45,064 nucleotides of DNA from Acidimicrobiaceae bacterium (GCA_003139355.1 PLIM01000063.1:1-45064), one strand, 5' to 3'. Positions 25,314 through 35,565 are shown, numbered from the stretch's first letter. Notes: a model not told the origin generated them from the sequence alone. A program made the numbers and translations.

Positions 25314-27188
25314 ATGCTCTCGCGCGCCAACTTCCGCAACCTCGCGATCGTCGCCCACGTCGACCACGGCAAGACGACGCTCGTCGACGGGATGCTGTGG
25401 CAGTCGGGCGTGTTCCGGGCCAATCAAGAGGTCAACGAGCGCGTGATGGACTCCATGGATCTCGAGCGCGAGAAGGGGATCACCATCCTGGCCAAGAACA
25501 CCTCCGTGCGCCACGGAGGGGTGAAGTTCAACATCGTCGACACTCCGGGGCACGCGGACTTCGGCGGAGAGGTCGAGAGAGCGCTCGCCATGGTCGATGG
25601 TGTGCTCCTGTTGGTGGACGCCAGCGAGGGTCCCTTGCCTCAGACTCGCTTCGTGTTGCGCAAGGCGCTCGAGCGGCGCCTGCCTGTGGTGCTCGTGGTC
25701 AACAAGATCGACCGCCCCGACGCGCGTCCCAAGGAGGTCGTGGACGAGGTCTATGAGCTCTTCTTGGACCTCGACGCGGACGAGGAGCAGATCGAATTCC
25801 CCATCGTGTACTGCAACGCCAGGGCGGGACGTGCCTCGCTCGATCCGACGGTGGAGGGCAGAGACCTCGAGCCGTTGTTCCAGGTCATCTACGAGTACAT
25901 TCCTGCTCCGACCTTTGAGCCCGGCCATCCGCTGCAGGCACTCGTCACGAACCTCGACGCGTCCGCATATGTCGGCCGTCTCGCGATCTGTCGCGTGCTG
26001 CACGGCACGATCCGGCGTGGCCAGCAGGCGGCATGGTGCCGAGCCGACGGAATCGTGGAGCGATTCAAGGTTGCCGAGCTGTACGTGTCCGAGGGGCTGG
26101 ACCGAGTCGATGTCGCGGAGGCCGGCCCCGGCGAGATCATCGCCGTGGCCGGGTTGTCCGATGTCACCATCGGCGAGACGCTCTCGGACCCCGAGGACCC
26201 GAGGCCGCTTCCGGTTCTCATCGTCGACGAGCCGAGTCTGGGCATGACCCTTGGCATCAACACCTCGCCCCTATCGGGCAGCGAAGGGACCAAGGTCACC
26301 GTCAGGTTGCTGAAGAGCCGCCTCGATGCCGAGCTTGTCGGCAACGTCTCGATTCGACTGCTGACGACGGAGAGACCCGATACCTGGGAGGTGCAAGGAC
26401 GCGGCGAGCTGCAGCTCGCCGTTCTCGTTGAGATGCTGCGACGGGAGGGTTTCGAGCTGACCGTGGGCAAGCCGCAGGTCGTGACCCGCATGATCGGCGG
26501 CAGGCTGCACGAGCCGGTGGAGGCGGTGTCGATCGACGTGCCCGAGCAGTTCCTCGGCGTAGTCACCCAGTTGCTCTCGCTGCGCAAGGGTCGCCTGGTC
26601 CAGATGGTCAATCACGGCACCGGTTGGGCCAGGGTCGACTACTCGGTGCCTTCTCGCGGCTTGATCGGCTTCCGCACGGAGTTCTTGACCGAGACCCGCG
26701 GAACCGGAGTGTTGCATCACATATTCGACCGTTTCGAGCCATGGCACGGCGAGCTGCGAACGCGTGCGTCGGGCTCGCTCGTTGCCGACAGGCGGGGCCT
26801 GACGACCACCTACGCCCTTATGAACCTCCAGGATCGCGGCGAGCTGTTCGTCGGGCCCGGCGTCGAGGTCTACGAGGGGATGATCATCGGAGAGAACGCC
26901 CGTTCGGAGGACATGGATGTCAACCCGACCAAGGAGCGCAAGGTCACCAATGTGCGTTCTTCAACGGCCGAGGAGCTGGTCCGCCTGATCCCACCCAGGC
27001 TCCTCTCGCTCGAGCAGGCGCTCGAGTTCATCCGGGAGGACGAGTGCGTCGAGGCCACCCCGGCCAGCGTCCGGCTGCGCAAGGCACTGCTCGAGCAGGA
27101 TGTGCGGGGGAGGCGGACCGCCCAGTCCAAGCGCGCCCGGTCCCACGGCGAAACTGGCGAAGTCCAGGGTGGTCGCCGGGTCGGGTGA
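25314..27188 (+). CDS. typA: Translational GTPase TypA/BipA
   Basis: Ribosome-associated GTPase of 624 residues needed for ribosome assembly and stress growth. The G motifs are all present: [17 protein letters not shown] near residue 10, [30 protein letters not shown], and CNARAG as G5. Domains II, III, V and the TypA-specific C-terminal domain ([34 protein letters not shown]) follow. ATG at 25314 begins three residues before the conserved start; the frame is open from 25182 but that part is not coding-like. A basic tail of about 25 residues ([14 protein letters not shown]) is added at the end. TAGACT at 25262-25267 may be its -10 element. It converges on the GGDEF gene. Confidence 0.93.
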   Translation: MLSRANFRNLAIVAHVDHGKTTLVDGMLWQSGVFRANQEVNERVMDSMDLEREKGITILAKNTSVRHGGVKFNIVDTPGHADFGGEVERALAMVDGVLLLVDASEGPLPQTRFVLRKALERRLPVVLVVNKIDRPDARPKEVVDEVYELFLDLDADEEQIEFPIVYCNARAGRASLDPTVEGRDLEPLFQVIYEYIPAPTFEPGHPLQALVTNLDASAYVGRLAICRVLHGTIRRGQQAAWCRADGIVERFKVAELYVSEGLDRVDVAEAGPGEIIAVAGLSDVTIGETLSDPEDPRPLPVLIVDEPSLGMTLGINTSPLSGSEGTKVTVRLLKSRLDAELVGNVSIRLLTTERPDTWEVQGRGELQLAVLVEMLRREGFELTVGKPQVVTRMIGGRLHEPVEAVSIDVPEQFLGVVTQLLSLRKGRLVQMVNHGTGWARVDYSVPSRGLIGFRTEFLTETRGTGVLHHIFDRFEPWHGELRTRASGSLVADRRGLTTTYALMNLQDRGELFVGPGVEVYEGMIIGENARSEDMDVNPTKERKVTNVRSSTAEELVRLIPPRLLSLEQALEFIREDECVEATPASVRLRKALLEQDVRGRRTAQSKRARSHGETGEVQGGRRVG

Positions 27189-27283
27189 TCGATCCGTCCG
27201 AGGGAGCGTTCGCCGCGATCTGTGAAGAGACCTGGAGGCCGTCGGTCGTGCCGGCGCCTGAGGGTCCCAGGCACGCCCGCCGG

Positions 27284-29008
27284 TCAGAACCCCGAGTCTG
27301 TCGGGTCGACGACCAGGCGCCCACGACCGGCGCGTTTGGCGAGGTAGAGGGCGTCATCGGCTCGGCGCAACAGCTGTGCAGGATTCTCCTCAGGCCGGAA
27401 CAGAGCCATTCCCGCGCTGACCGACGACGCCACGCCGGTGACGGTCAGGATCGCTTCGTCCGCGAGCGTCACGAGGTCACGGGCCACAGATTCGACGCCC
27501 TCCGGGTCGGCGTCGCCGAGCAGGACAACGAACTCGTCCCCGCCGATTCGCACCAGGACGTCGCTACGACGGAGGCGCTCACGCCATGCTGCGACGAGGT
27601 GCCTGAGGACGTCGTCGCCGATGTGGTGGCCGAAGGTGTCGTTCACGTCTTTGAAATGGTCGATGTCGAACAGCACGAGAGCGCCAATCGATGGCCCCGC
27701 TGATTCGACAGCGAACCGCCGGGAAAGCTCGACATCGAGGGCCCTGCGGTTGTGGGCACCCGTGAGCGGATCGCGCAGCGCGAGCTCCTCGAGGTAGGCC
27801 TCCACGCGGTGGCGGTCGGTCACGTCGAGCACCTGGGTGACGAGATGGAGGGGCCGGCCTTCGTCATCCCTGATGAGGGTGATGCTCATCACGGCGTTCA
27901 CAACCGAGTGGTCCGGTCGTAGGTATCGCCTCTCGATCATCGCGGTTCGCTTCTCGCCAGCGAGCATCTGCCCGATCAGCGCGTCGTTGGACTCGACGTC
28001 GTCAGGGTGGATCAGCTCCGACAACGATCCCTGGTGCAACTCCTCGCGCGAGCGTTTCGTCAACGCGCAGAACGCATCGTTCACGCGCAGCACAGACCCG
28101 GCGGGTGCGGTGATGGCCATGCCGATGGGTGAGTTGTCGAAAGCGCTCGAGAAGCTCGCCTCACTCCGGCGCAGCGCTTCGTGAGTCTGCTCGCGGTCGG
28201 GAACCTCCAGGCTCACGACGAGAACCTCCTCGATCGCTCCTGAGCTCGGCGTGACGGGAAGGTATCGCGACCAATGTTGCTGGCCACCGGGACCCGTGCT
28301 CTCTTCGGTCGAGCTGCGGCCGGCGAAGGACTCCTCGAGGTGGCGCCGCACAGCGGAGAAGCGGTCCGGGCTCACAAGCTGTGCGAGCGGGCGGTCGACA
28401 CACGCGTCGGGGGTGGCGGCGATCGGGCGCAAGCGGTCTCCCGCCGCGAAACGGCATCGAAGGTCCCGGTCGATGATCCAGGCCGTCATGCCCGGCACGG
28501 CATTGGTGATCTGGCGATACCGCTCCAGCTGCGTTTGCAGGCGTCGCTCGGTCTCGAGCCGGTCGGTCACCACTCGCGAGATGGCCAGGAAACCGGTCGC
28601 CGATCCGTCGAGACCTCGGACCGCGCCCAGTCTCGTCTCGAGCCACTGGGGCTGACCAGTCCGGGTGCGGGCGCCAAGGGTGAGCTCGACGGTGTCCGCA
28701 CCCTTGCGCAGACGGTCGAGCGCGGCCGCGAGCTGCGGCACGTCCTCGGTGCGGAGGAATGTCTCCGCCGGCATCCGGCCGATGAGCTCGTCCGGAGCGA
28801 GACCGAGGACCGCACGGGAGGACTGGGACGCGAGCCGGATCGTTCCGTCGAGGTCGTGAAGCGTGACCAGGTCGGCGGACGCGGCGAACATGGTCGCGAA
28901 TTCGTAATGAGCCGCAAACGACCGCATCGTGGTGAAACGCCGGGGCATGCCGCGCCCTCGCTCGCGTCGCACATGGCCTCGCTCATGATCGGACACCGAT
29001 CGAGTCAT
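27284..29008 (-). CDS. PAS-PAS-PAS-GGDEF diguanylate cyclase
   Basis: About 574 residues, soluble, making cyclic di-GMP. Three PAS-like domains come first: the first starts at MFAASADLVTLHDLDGTI, the second around ITNAVPGMTAWIIDRDLRCR, and the third at FSSAFDNSPIGMAI. The GGDEF domain runs from LRDPLTGAHNRRALDVELSR to the end, with IGGDEFVVLLGD intact near residue 490 and an RRSD inhibitory-site motif at the proper distance. Catalysis and product inhibition are therefore both likely. ATG at 29008 has GAGG upstream; the frame runs on to an ATG at 29068. The signals sensed by the PAS domains are unknown. An EAL protein at the left end of the window could degrade the product. Confidence 0.9.
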   Translation of the reverse strand: MTRSVSDHERGHVRRERGRGMPRRFTTMRSFAAHYEFATMFAASADLVTLHDLDGTIRLASQSSRAVLGLAPDELIGRMPAETFLRTEDVPQLAAALDRLRKGADTVELTLGARTRTGQPQWLETRLGAVRGLDGSATGFLAISRVVTDRLETERRLQTQLERYRQITNAVPGMTAWIIDRDLRCRFAAGDRLRPIAATPDACVDRPLAQLVSPDRFSAVRRHLEESFAGRSSTEESTGPGGQQHWSRYLPVTPSSGAIEEVLVVSLEVPDREQTHEALRRSEASFSSAFDNSPIGMAITAPAGSVLRVNDAFCALTKRSREELHQGSLSELIHPDDVESNDALIGQMLAGEKRTAMIERRYLRPDHSVVNAVMSITLIRDDEGRPLHLVTQVLDVTDRHRVEAYLEELALRDPLTGAHNRRALDVELSRRFAVESAGPSIGALVLFDIDHFKDVNDTFGHHIGDDVLRHLVAAWRERLRRSDVLVRIGGDEFVVLLGDADPEGVESVARDLVTLADEAILTVTGVASSVSAGMALFRPEENPAQLLRRADDALYLAKRAGRGRLVVDPTDSGF

Positions 29009-29119
29009 CGGCGTGTGCCTCTTGGACCTTGAGCGTGTCCCGGCTTTACACCGACCCGAAGGACCCATCCAAGACTCGTGCGCGCCCGGGCCAGGACGCC
29101 CGGCGAGGCGACGGCCCGG

Positions 29120-30196
29120 TCAGTGCCGGATACTCGGGGCGCCGACGCTGCCGGTTGCTCGTCGCAACGCCGCGTCGAGGTGCGGCGCGTAGATCACACC
29201 GACTACGCGGCCGTCCTCGAGCACGGCTGCTGCACGACGTCGGCTGGCGGAAAAACACTCAACGGCAACTGGGTACAAAGGGTCACCGGGCGTGAGCGCG
29301 GGAGCAGCGCGATCAGTGGCGTCAGCCACCAGCAGAGCGCCAGGAGGGCCCGGGAGCCGGTCGGCCGCTATCAGGCCGACGTATCGCCCATGGTCGACGA
29401 CAGGAAGGACCCGGCCTGGCGAGGCCTCCAGGAACGGCGCGACGACCGACAGCGGGAAGCTGACCTCGAGAGTCGTGGGATCGAGCACCATCACATCGGA
29501 CACCTTCAGCCCTCCGACCGCTGTCCGGACCACGGCGGCCTGTTTCTCGCCGCCGGCTCCCACCAAGACGAACAGGCCGATAACGCAAAGCCAGAGGTCG
29601 TAGCGAAGTCCCACCAGCACCATCACGAGCCCCATGAAGCGCCCGATCCGCACCGCGAGGGCGGTTGCCCGCAGATCGCTGCGCTTGCGAGCGAGCAGAG
29701 CCCGCAGCACCCTGCCACCGTCCATCGGAATCGCCGGGAGGAGGTTGAAGCCTGCAAGCAGGAGGTTGGCCCACATGAGGCGGCTCGCGATCGCGCCGGC
29801 GAACAGTCCCGGCGGCCACATCGCCGCGCCGGTTGAGTAGCCCACCAGAGCCAGGATCAGGGCGAGCGCGACACTGGCGAGGGGGCCGGCGATGGCGATG
29901 GCGAGCTCGTCGGCCGGCGCGCCCGGCAAACCGGAGATCTCCGACACTCCTCCGATGGGCAACAGAACGATGTCACGTACCGCAAAGCCCCTGTGACGGG
30001 CAACGAAGCTGTGGGACAGCTCGTGGATCACGATGCAGACGAAGAGGGCCGCGATCCATACGAGATCGTCGACGAACAAGCGCGCGGTCGTCTTCCCGCC
30101 GGTCGGCAGGATCACCAATACCACCAGCAGTGGGAAGCTCCAGTGGAGGCGGATCGGCACGCCCCTGATGCTCCCGATTCGAAGTGACCGGCCCAT
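29120..30196 (-). CDS. Site-2 protease (M50) with C-terminal CBS region
   Basis: Membrane-embedded zinc protease, 358 residues, like the mycobacterial Rip3/Rv2625c type. HELSH (about residues 58-62) gives the zinc histidines and catalytic glutamate; NLLPAIPMDGGRVLRALL (about 150-167) gives the third ligand aspartate. About six membrane helices lie in the first 230 residues. The rest is a CBS pair (VSDVMVLDPTTLEV, RVLPVVDHGRYVGLIA), which may gate activity by nucleotide binding. ATG at 30196 is chosen; a TTG lies one codon earlier. Possible substrates are anti-sigma factors. It is divergent from the MFS exporter. Confidence 0.9.
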   Translation of the reverse strand: MGRSLRIGSIRGVPIRLHWSFPLLVVLVILPTGGKTTARLFVDDLVWIAALFVCIVIHELSHSFVARHRGFAVRDIVLLPIGGVSEISGLPGAPADELAIAIAGPLASVALALILALVGYSTGAAMWPPGLFAGAIASRLMWANLLLAGFNLLPAIPMDGGRVLRALLARKRSDLRATALAVRIGRFMGLVMVLVGLRYDLWLCVIGLFVLVGAGGEKQAAVVRTAVGGLKVSDVMVLDPTTLEVSFPLSVVAPFLEASPGRVLPVVDHGRYVGLIAADRLPGPPGALLVADATDRAAPALTPGDPLYPVAVECFSASRRRAAAVLEDGRVVGVIYAPHLDAALRRATGSVGAPSIRH

Positions 30197-30302
30197 CAAC
30201 CCTGCGCTTTCTGCTTGCTCAGCTCGAGGTTAGGGCGCGCGACGCCTCCCGCGGTCCGCGACGGCGACAGCGACGTCGTGGCTCTCGGTAACTTTGGGGG
30301 CC

Positions 30303-31571
30303 ATGGCTCGAGGAAAGCTGCTCGTCGACCTCGGGCCGTTGCGGCAATCGCAGGCCTTCCGGCGGCTCTGGGGAGGCTACCTGGTCACGACGCTCGGATC
30401 CCAGCTCACTGTGGTAGCCGTCCCGTATCAGGTGTTCAGGCTGACCCACTCCTCGCTGGATGTGGGCTTGGTTGGGCTGGCGCAGATCGTGCCCGTGCTC
30501 GGAGGCTCGTTGTTCGGCGGTTCGATCGCCGACGCGGTCGACCGACGTCGGCTCCTGCTGGTCACGCAGTTCTCCCTCGCGGCTTGCAGTGTCGGGCTGG
30601 CGCTGAACTCCTCGAGCGGGCAGGCGGCGCTCTGGCCCCTGTATGCGCTGAGTGCCCTGGCAGCTGGTGTTGCCAGCATCGACAGCCCGACGCGGTCCGC
30701 GGTGCTCGCCAACTTGGTGGGCCGGCCGATGTTCGTGAGCGCGAACGCCCTTTGGCAGCTTCTAGTCCAGGTAGGCCAGGTAGCAGGGCCGGCTGTCGCG
30801 GGACTGCTTCTCGGCCAGTTCGGCATCGCGTCGGTCTACTGGATCGACGCGGCCACCTTCGCAGTGTCGCTCCTGGCAGTCGCGAGCCTTCCCGCCCTCC
30901 AGCCCCCCGGAGGCGGCACCCGTTTCGGGTTGCGCTCGATGGCCGAGGGCCTGCGATACCTGAAGGGCCGAGCCGTCCTGCAAGGAACCTTCGTGATCGA
31001 CCTGAACGCGATGGTGCTCGGAATGCCGCGGGCGCTGTTCCCGGCTCTCGGCCTGCTCCGGTTCCACGGCGGCGCCGCCACGGTCGGGCTGCTCTACGCG
31101 GCGCCGGGAGCAGGCGCTCTGATAGGCGCGCTGTTCACCGGCTGGGTGGCCGCGGTTCGCAAACAGGGGCGGGCGGTCCTCATAGCCGTAACGATCTGGG
31201 GGACCGCGATCGCCGCCTTCGGGCTCGTGCCCTGGTTGTTCGCCGGCCTGGCGCTGCTGGCGCTCGCCGGCGCGGCCGATGTCGTCTCAGCGGTCTTCAG
31301 AAGCACGATCCTCCAGCTCGAAGCGCCCGAATCGCTGCGTGGGCGGCTCTCTTCAATCCATACGGCGGTCGTGACCGGCGGGCCGCGCCTCGGGGACTTC
31401 GAGGCAGGCGCGGTGGCGGCGGTCTCGACGCCGCAGATCTCGGTGGTCTCCGGAGGGCTCGGCTGTCTCGTGGGCGTCGGCCTCGTGACTTGGTTGATGC
31501 CGAGATTCTCCCGCTACGACGCCACCGACGCCGAGGGCCTCGGGCCACCATCTGCAGGTGTGAAAGGCTAG
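30303..31571 (+). CDS. MFS exporter, EntS-like
   Basis: 422 residues with 12 predicted helices, of the enterobactin-exporter/MFS_3 group. FRRLWGGYLVTTLGSQLTVV and DVGLVGLAQIVPVLGGSLFG form the first helices, and SIADAVDRRRLLLVTQ is the loop 2-3 motif. Close relatives export siderophores, macrolides or other metabolites; the substrate here is unknown. ATG at 30303 is chosen over TTG at 30294. TAACTT lies eight bases before it, so it may be leaderless. The F420 reductase gene begins four bases after its stop, so they form an operon that also reaches mshC. Confidence 0.85.
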   Translation: MARGKLLVDLGPLRQSQAFRRLWGGYLVTTLGSQLTVVAVPYQVFRLTHSSLDVGLVGLAQIVPVLGGSLFGGSIADAVDRRRLLLVTQFSLAACSVGLALNSSSGQAALWPLYALSALAAGVASIDSPTRSAVLANLVGRPMFVSANALWQLLVQVGQVAGPAVAGLLLGQFGIASVYWIDAATFAVSLLAVASLPALQPPGGGTRFGLRSMAEGLRYLKGRAVLQGTFVIDLNAMVLGMPRALFPALGLLRFHGGAATVGLLYAAPGAGALIGALFTGWVAAVRKQGRAVLIAVTIWGTAIAAFGLVPWLFAGLALLALAGAADVVSAVFRSTILQLEAPESLRGRLSSIHTAVVTGGPRLGDFEAGAVAAVSTPQISVVSGGLGCLVGVGLVTWLMPRFSRYDATDAEGLGPPSAGVKG

Positions 31572-31575
31572 GACC

Positions 31576-32241
31576 ATGGACGTAGGAATTCTCGGAGGGA
31601 CGGGTCCGGCGGGCAAGGCTCTTGCCGCCAGGCTGGCGTCGATCGGTATGTCGGTGTCGATTGGTTCGCGCTCGGCTGAACGCGGAGAGGAGATTGCGGC
31701 CCAGCTTCGTGAGAAGTGGGGGGCGCGCGTCCCCGACCTGCACGGGTCCTCGAACCAGGTCGCCTGTGAGGCGGACCTTGTCGTGGTCGCAACGCCCTGG
31801 GACGGTGCGCCGCAGACGGTTGCCGGACTGGCCCACCACCTCGACGGCAAGGTCGTCGTCTCGATGGCAAACGCACTGTTCAAGGTGGGCGACGACATGG
31901 AGGCGGTCGTGCCCGCCCGTGGCTCGCTGTGCGTGGCAGTCCAAGGCGCCGCCCCGCGAGCTCTCGTCTCGGGCGCGTTCCATCATCTTCCGGCCCGCGG
32001 ACTCGCGAACCTCGAGCAGTCCCTCGACGCGGACGTCCTGGTCTGCTCGGATCACGCGGCGGCCACCAAGGCCACGATCGACCTCGTGGACCGCATACCA
32101 GGGTGTCGCGGGATCGACGCGGGCACGTTGTCGGCTGCAGCTGCGATCGAGGCGTTCACGGCCGTGCTCATCGGCATCAACGTCCGCACGCGCTCGCACG
32201 CCAGCATCCGGCTGACGGGCCTGCGCACCGAAGGCCTCTAG
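31576..32241 (+). CDS. fno: F420H2:NADP+ oxidoreductase
   Basis: Passes hydride between the deazaflavin cofactor F420 and NADP, 221 residues. VGILGGTGPAGKALAARLA is the Rossmann motif, and SIGSRSAERGEE at the end of strand 2 supplies the serine-arginine that binds the NADP phosphate. VVVATPWDGAPQTV and SMANALF are family segments. The length and the conserved C-terminal helix (NVRTRSHASIRLTGL) match F420-dependent NADP reductases from actinobacteria. ATG at 31576 follows AGG-rich sequence. It lies between an exporter and mshC. It implies the organism makes F420. Confidence 0.92.
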   Translation: MDVGILGGTGPAGKALAARLASIGMSVSIGSRSAERGEEIAAQLREKWGARVPDLHGSSNQVACEADLVVVATPWDGAPQTVAGLAHHLDGKVVVSMANALFKVGDDMEAVVPARGSLCVAVQGAAPRALVSGAFHHLPARGLANLEQSLDADVLVCSDHAAATKATIDLVDRIPGCRGIDAGTLSAAAAIEAFTAVLIGINVRTRSHASIRLTGLRTEGL

Positions 32242-32274
32242 GGCCCGCCGCCCGCCCATGACGCGCTGTCGGTG

Positions 32275-33390
32275 ATGCGGCTATACGACACCGCTCGTCG
32301 CCAGGTTGTCCCGTTCACACCGGGCGAGGTCGTCACGATCTACACCTGCGGGATAACGCCCTATGACTCGGCACACCTCGGCCATGCTGCGGTCTATGTC
32401 ACCTATGACGTGCTACAGCGGCGCCTGCGCGATCTCGGCCACCGAACCCTGTGCGTGCGCAACATAACCGACGTCGACGACGACATCCTGCGCAAGGCGC
32501 GCGAGCTCGGCGTGCATTACCTGGACCTCGCGGCGGGTGAGATCGCCCGTTTCCAGGCCGATATGGAGGCACTCGGGTTGCTTCGGGCGTACTCCGAGCC
32601 GCGGGCGACCTCGGCGATCCCGGACATCCTCGGCTTCATCGGCATGGTCCTCGAGACGGGCCATGCATATCGGGCCGGCGGAGGGGTGTACTTCGACGTC
32701 TCGTCGTTCTCCCGGTTCGGCCAGGTGAGCCATCTCGAGCGCGACGAGATGATCCAGCTCGCCGGCGAGCACGGCGGCCGGCCGGAGGACCCCTTCAAGC
32801 ACGACCCGCTGGACTTCGTGCTCTGGCAGCCCTCCGCCCCGGGGGAGCCTGCCTGGGAGTCGCTCTGGGGCCCGGGCCGACCCGGCTGGCACATCGAGTG
32901 CTCGGCGCTGGCCATGCGCGAGCTCGGCACGACGATCGATCTGCACGGCGGCGGGACCGATCTCATCTTCCCGCACCACGAGTGCGAGTCCGCCCAATCC
33001 GAGGCGGCGACCGGCTCGCTGTTCGTCCGGCACTGGATGCACGTGGGCATGCTGCGCCTGGGTGACCAGAAGATGTCGAAGTCACTCGGCAATCTCGTCT
33101 TCGTCCATGGGCAGCTCGAGCAGGGCCACGACCCGTCCGCGATCCGTTTGGCCTTGCTCTCCCGGAACTACCGGCTGGGCTGGGAGTGGAAGGACTCGAT
33201 CCTCGAAGAGGCAGAGGACCGTCTCGATCGGTGGCGGGCGGCGGGCTCGGGTGGCGCCGGCCTCCAAGCCGTGCGGGCCAGGCTCGACGACGACTTGGAC
33301 ACCCCAGGCGCGATCGAGGTCATCGATGAGCAGGCGGCAAGCGGACGCGGCGTGGGCGAGGCCGCCGCGCTGCTCGGCGTCATGGTATGA
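32275..33390 (+). CDS. mshC: Mycothiol ligase MshC (cysteine:GlcN-Ins ligase)
   Basis: Joins cysteine to glucosaminyl-inositol, the third step of mycothiol synthesis, in the cytoplasm. It is related to cysteinyl-tRNA synthetase. CGITPYDSAHLGHA (25-38) has the G-I-T-P-Y-D form of MshC instead of the G-P-T-V-Y-D of CysS, and contains the HIGH-like HLGH. KMSKS is at 266-270 followed by LGNLVFV, also the MshC form. Zinc ligands are C25, the cysteine in GWHIECSAL, and histidine in FPHHECESAQ. At 371 residues it is shorter than most MshC (about 410) and lacks the anticodon-binding region of CysS. GTG at 32272 is an alternative start. It is 33 bases after fno. Confidence 0.9.
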   Translation: MRLYDTARRQVVPFTPGEVVTIYTCGITPYDSAHLGHAAVYVTYDVLQRRLRDLGHRTLCVRNITDVDDDILRKARELGVHYLDLAAGEIARFQADMEALGLLRAYSEPRATSAIPDILGFIGMVLETGHAYRAGGGVYFDVSSFSRFGQVSHLERDEMIQLAGEHGGRPEDPFKHDPLDFVLWQPSAPGEPAWESLWGPGRPGWHIECSALAMRELGTTIDLHGGGTDLIFPHHECESAQSEAATGSLFVRHWMHVGMLRLGDQKMSKSLGNLVFVHGQLEQGHDPSAIRLALLSRNYRLGWEWKDSILEEAEDRLDRWRAAGSGGAGLQAVRARLDDDLDTPGAIEVIDEQAASGRGVGEAAALLGVMV

Positions 33391-33546
33391 GGCTTCTCGC
33401 GGCCGACAGGACGTCCCGGCGCCGCCCGAGTCGACAGCCGGGCCGGTGGCTTCGGCTTGCTTCTCTCGAGACACTGTCCGCGGCCCGGTAGGCTGAGCGC
33501 TTCTTAGCAGCGCGACATCTGGTCGCCAGCACGAGGAGTGGTTCAG

Positions 33547-35565
33547 ATGCCCAGCGAGGTCACGGTCTTCCTGCCCGACGGGTCCACACGCAGTGTCCCC
33601 GCCGGCACGACGATCGCGGATCTTGCTGCCCAGATCGGGCGCCGGCTTGCGGCCGCCGCGGTCGCCGCGGAACTCGACGGTGTCCTGGTCGACCTCTCCG
33701 AGGTTCTCGTCGATGACGCGAGGGTGCGCATCATCACCTCCGACACCGACGAGGGCCGTGACGTGCTTCGCCACTCGACCGCCCACGTCCTGGCTCAAGC
33801 GGTGCTCAGGCTCTGGCCGGGGGCGCGCTACGCCATCGGCCCGGCCATCGCCGATGGCTTCTACTACGACTTCGACCTGCCGCACGGTGCCCGCTTCTCC
33901 GACGACGACCTGGCCCGGATCGAGTCGGAGATGCACGCGGTCATCGACGAGTCCCAGCCGTTCGTGCGCGAGGAGCACACGATCGCAGAGGGCCTCGAGA
34001 TATTCGCCGACCAGCCGTACAAGCGCGAGATCATCGAGGGGGTGGCAGAAGCCGCTGTCCGGATCGATGACGAGCTCGCGGCCGAAGCGGGCGGGAATCC
34101 CGGCGCGGTCAGCACCTACCGGAACGGCCCGGGGTTCATCGACCTGTGCCGCGGGCCGCATGTGGCTTCGACCGCCCGCCTCGGCCATTTCAAGCTGACT
34201 CGGGTGGCCGGGGCGTATTGGCGCGGCGACGAGCGCAGGCCGCAGCTGCAGAGGGTATACGGCACGGCCTGGGAGTCGGACAAGGCGGTCGAGGCTTACC
34301 TTCACCGTCTCGCGGAGGCCGAGCGCCGTGACCATCGCCGCCTGGGTGCCGAGCTCGACCTGTTCTCGTTCCCGCCCGAGCTGGGTTCGGGGCTGGCAGT
34401 GTTCCACCCCAAGGGCGGCCTCGTCCGCAAGGTGATGGAGGACTACTCGCGGTCCCGCCATGAACAGTCCGGGTACCAATTCGTGAACACGCCCCACATC
34501 ACCAAGTCGGGGCTGTTCGAGACCTCGGGACACCTGCAGTGGTTCGCAGAGGGGATGTTCCCCCCGATGGAGCTCGACGAGGGGCATCAGTACTACCTGA
34601 AGCCGATGAACTGCCCGTTCCACATCCTCATCTACAAGAGCCGGCAGCGCTCCTACCGTGAGCTGCCGCTGCGGCTGTTCGAATTCGGCACGGTCTACCG
34701 CTACGAGAAGTCGGGCGTGATACACGGGCTCACCCGGGTGCGCGGGGTGACCATGGACGATGCGCACATCTTCTGCACTCGAGATCAGATGGCGACCGAG
34801 CTGCAATCGTTGCTCGGCTTCGTGCTCGATCTGCTTCGCGACTTCGGGCTCGACGACTTCTACCTCGAGTTGTCGACCATGCCCGAGGAGAAGGCGGTCG
34901 GTACCGCATCCGAATGGGAGGAGGCGACCGAGGCGCTGCGACAAGCCGCGCTGGCGATGGAGCTCGAGCTCGTGCTCGATCCCGGCGGCGGCGCCTTCTA
35001 CGGTCCCAAGATCTCCGTCCAGGTGCGCGACGCGATCGGCAGGACCTGGCAGATGTCGACGATCCAGGTCGACTTCCAGATGCCGCAGCGCTTCGAGATG
35101 GAGTACGTCGGCCAGGACAACGCCCGGCACCAGCCGATCATGATCCACAGGGCGTTGTTCGGATCGGTGGAGCGATTCTTCGCCGTCCTCCTGGAGCATT
35201 ACGCGGGGGCCCTGCCGACCTGGCTTGCGGCCGTGCAGGTTCGAATCCTCCCCGTGCGCGACGACCACACCTTCTACGCACAACGGGTTCGTTCACTGCT
35301 TGCTGCAGCCGGAGTGCGCGCGGAGGCGGACGACGCGGGGGAGCCCCTCGGTGCGAGGATCCGCCGCGCCAAACTGGAGAAGCTTCCGTACGTCCTCGTT
35401 GTCGGAGATTCTGACCTTGCGGCGGGAACAGTCGGGGTCAACGCACGGGGCTCGGATGAGCCCGAGCGCGGTGTCAGCACCGACTTGTTCGTCGAGAAGC
35501 TGCGGCTCGAGGCGGCGCCGCCGGTCGGTCGTGGATTCGGAACTGCTGGCACGGGAGCGCCATGA
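33547..35565 (+). CDS. thrS: Threonyl-tRNA synthetase
   Basis: Charges tRNA-Thr, 672 residues. An N-terminal TGS domain (TVFLPDGSTRSVPAGTTIAD), an editing domain with HSTAH and the C-R-G-P-H set, a class II core with motif 2 (HGLTRVRGVTMDDAHIFC) and the zinc-site MNCPFH near residue 355, motif 3 (MIHRALFGSVERFFAVLLEH), and the anticodon-binding domain at the end. ATG at 33547 is chosen since GAGGAG (33533-33538) lies eight bases upstream; the GTG at 33538 is part of that signal. The HIT gene overlaps the stop by four bases. No T-box or other leader structure was seen in the 156-base gap before it. Confidence 0.96.
   Translation: MPSEVTVFLPDGSTRSVPAGTTIADLAAQIGRRLAAAAVAAELDGVLVDLSEVLVDDARVRIITSDTDEGRDVLRHSTAHVLAQAVLRLWPGARYAIGPAIADGFYYDFDLPHGARFSDDDLARIESEMHAVIDESQPFVREEHTIAEGLEIFADQPYKREIIEGVAEAAVRIDDELAAEAGGNPGAVSTYRNGPGFIDLCRGPHVASTARLGHFKLTRVAGAYWRGDERRPQLQRVYGTAWESDKAVEAYLHRLAEAERRDHRRLGAELDLFSFPPELGSGLAVFHPKGGLVRKVMEDYSRSRHEQSGYQFVNTPHITKSGLFETSGHLQWFAEGMFPPMELDEGHQYYLKPMNCPFHILIYKSRQRSYRELPLRLFEFGTVYRYEKSGVIHGLTRVRGVTMDDAHIFCTRDQMATELQSLLGFVLDLLRDFGLDDFYLELSTMPEEKAVGTASEWEEATEALRQAALAMELELVLDPGGGAFYGPKISVQVRDAIGRTWQMSTIQVDFQMPQRFEMEYVGQDNARHQPIMIHRALFGSVERFFAVLLEHYAGALPTWLAAVQVRILPVRDDHTFYAQRVRSLLAAAGVRAEADDAGEPLGARIRRAKLEKLPYVLVVGDSDLAAGTVGVNARGSDEPERGVSTDLFVEKLRLEAAPPVGRGFGTAGTGAP

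Noticed and set aside
27235-27283. Possible terminator hairpin between typA and the GGDEF gene
   Set aside because: The best stem (GCCT...AGGC) is only four to five pairs with a mismatch inside, so it is not convincing.
32275-33390. Annotation as cysteinyl-tRNA synthetase
   Set aside because: The CGITPYD form, the short length and the lack of an anticodon-binding domain point to MshC.
35233-35252. A GGTTCGAATCC stretch that resembles a tRNA T-arm
   Set aside because: It lies inside thrS, in frame with conserved protein sequence, and no acceptor or anticodon arms flank it.
33082-35283. Open minus frame of 733 codons over thrS and the end of mshC
   Set aside because: Antisense shadow of two well-conserved enzymes in GC-rich DNA.
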